From NCBI GenBank assembly GCA_046155225.1, contig JBJXED010000122.1, forward strand, positions 1-5,853: DNA of 5,853 bases, given 5' to 3'. How positions within the stretch are numbered: the stretch's first letter is position 1; each line of letters starts with the position of its first letter. A program made the position numbers and the translations under genes. Source of the DNA: JAKFVA01 sp046155225 (GTDB lineage: Bacteria > Pseudomonadota > Gammaproteobacteria > Burkholderiales > Burkholderiaceae_C). The notes below the pieces were generated by a model. It worked only from the letters and a program-made list of their open reading frames with translations, was not told the origin of the DNA and did no database searches. Shown in pieces: positions 5,728 to 5,853 of the stretch.

Positions 5728-5820
5728 TGGCGGAAACGGAGAGATTCGAACTCTCGATGAGGCTCTACACCCCATACTCCCTTAGCAGGGGAGCACCTTC
5801 GGCCACTCGGTCACGTTTCC
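5728..5820 (-). tRNA. tRNA-Ser, anticodon GCU
   Basis: The minus strand folds into a complete class II tRNA of 93 bases including an encoded CCA (5730-5728). The acceptor stem is GGAAACG (5820-5814) with CGTTTCC (5738-5732) and discriminator G. The anticodon stem is CTCCC/GGGAG around loop CTGCTAA, giving anticodon GCT at 5786-5784, which reads AGC and AGU serine codons. The long variable arm ATGGGG...CCTCAT is the serine hallmark. The T arm is GAGAG-TTCGAAT-CTCTC. All stems pair, so the gene looks functional. Its 3' end faces the neighbouring protein genes. Confidence 0.97.
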
Positions 5821-5830
5821 AGCGCTTTGA

Positions 5831-5836
5831 ATTATG
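5831..5836 (-). promoter_or_regulatory. Likely -10 element of the tRNA-Ser promoter
   Basis: On the minus strand, CATAAT (five of six matches to TATAAT) lies 10 bases before the first base of the mature tRNA. A -35 element at standard spacing would fall just beyond the right edge of the window, so the promoter cannot be completed here. Confidence 0.45.
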
Positions 5837-5853
5837 CCTCAAGGCCTGCGGCG

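Noticed and set aside
5658..5820. tRNA 3' end as an attachment site with a second att copy in the window
   Set aside because: I looked for a repeat of the tRNA 3' portion (such as GGCGGAAACGGAGAG) elsewhere in the window. Only short partial resemblance was found near 712-720, so no att pair is supported.

Overview
The window looks like chromosomal DNA of a GC-rich betaproteobacterium, probably Burkholderiales and perhaps Comamonadaceae. The grounds are the codon use, the style of the Hsp15 (HslR) protein, the OmpR/EnvZ-type regulators and a tRNA-Ser gene with an encoded CCA. The genus is an inference and cannot be fixed from the sequence alone.

Layout from left to right. Positions 1-84 may be the last 27 codons of an upstream gene. 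hslR (114-563, +) encodes the S4-domain ribosome-rescue protein Hsp15 and appears to start at TTG. Positions 564-1053 carry no convincing gene, only two small inverted repeats and a possible 24-codon ORF. A two-component system lies on the minus strand: an OmpR-family response regulator (3066-2359), then its EnvZ-like membrane histidine kinase (2346-1054), 12 bases apart. A divergent regulatory region of about 230 bases contains two clear palindromes. On the plus strand follow a membrane sterol desaturase/fatty acid hydroxylase family enzyme (3297-4187) and an uncharacterised lipoprotein (4262-5161). A small doubtful ORF (5310-5498) and several inverted repeats come next. At the right end a tRNA-Ser(GCU) gene (5820-5728, minus) is followed on its own strand by a strong intrinsic terminator.

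The most coherent reading is a regulatory module: an envelope-sensing kinase/regulator pair transcribed away from a membrane-lipid-modifying oxygenase and a lipoprotein. The palindromes in the shared promoter region are candidate operators. This link is inferred from arrangement only. The conserved genes hslR and tRNA-Ser bracket the module, and each flank holds a gene-poor stretch, which would fit acquired cargo next to a tRNA. However, no integrase, transposase or att repeat is visible.

The most unusual local detail is upstream of the desaturase. A 17-codon ORF with a good Shine-Dalgarno sequence ends three bases before the desaturase ATG, in the same frame, while the desaturase itself has no obvious ribosome binding site. 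No CRISPR array, insertion sequence or clearly new defence-type system was found.
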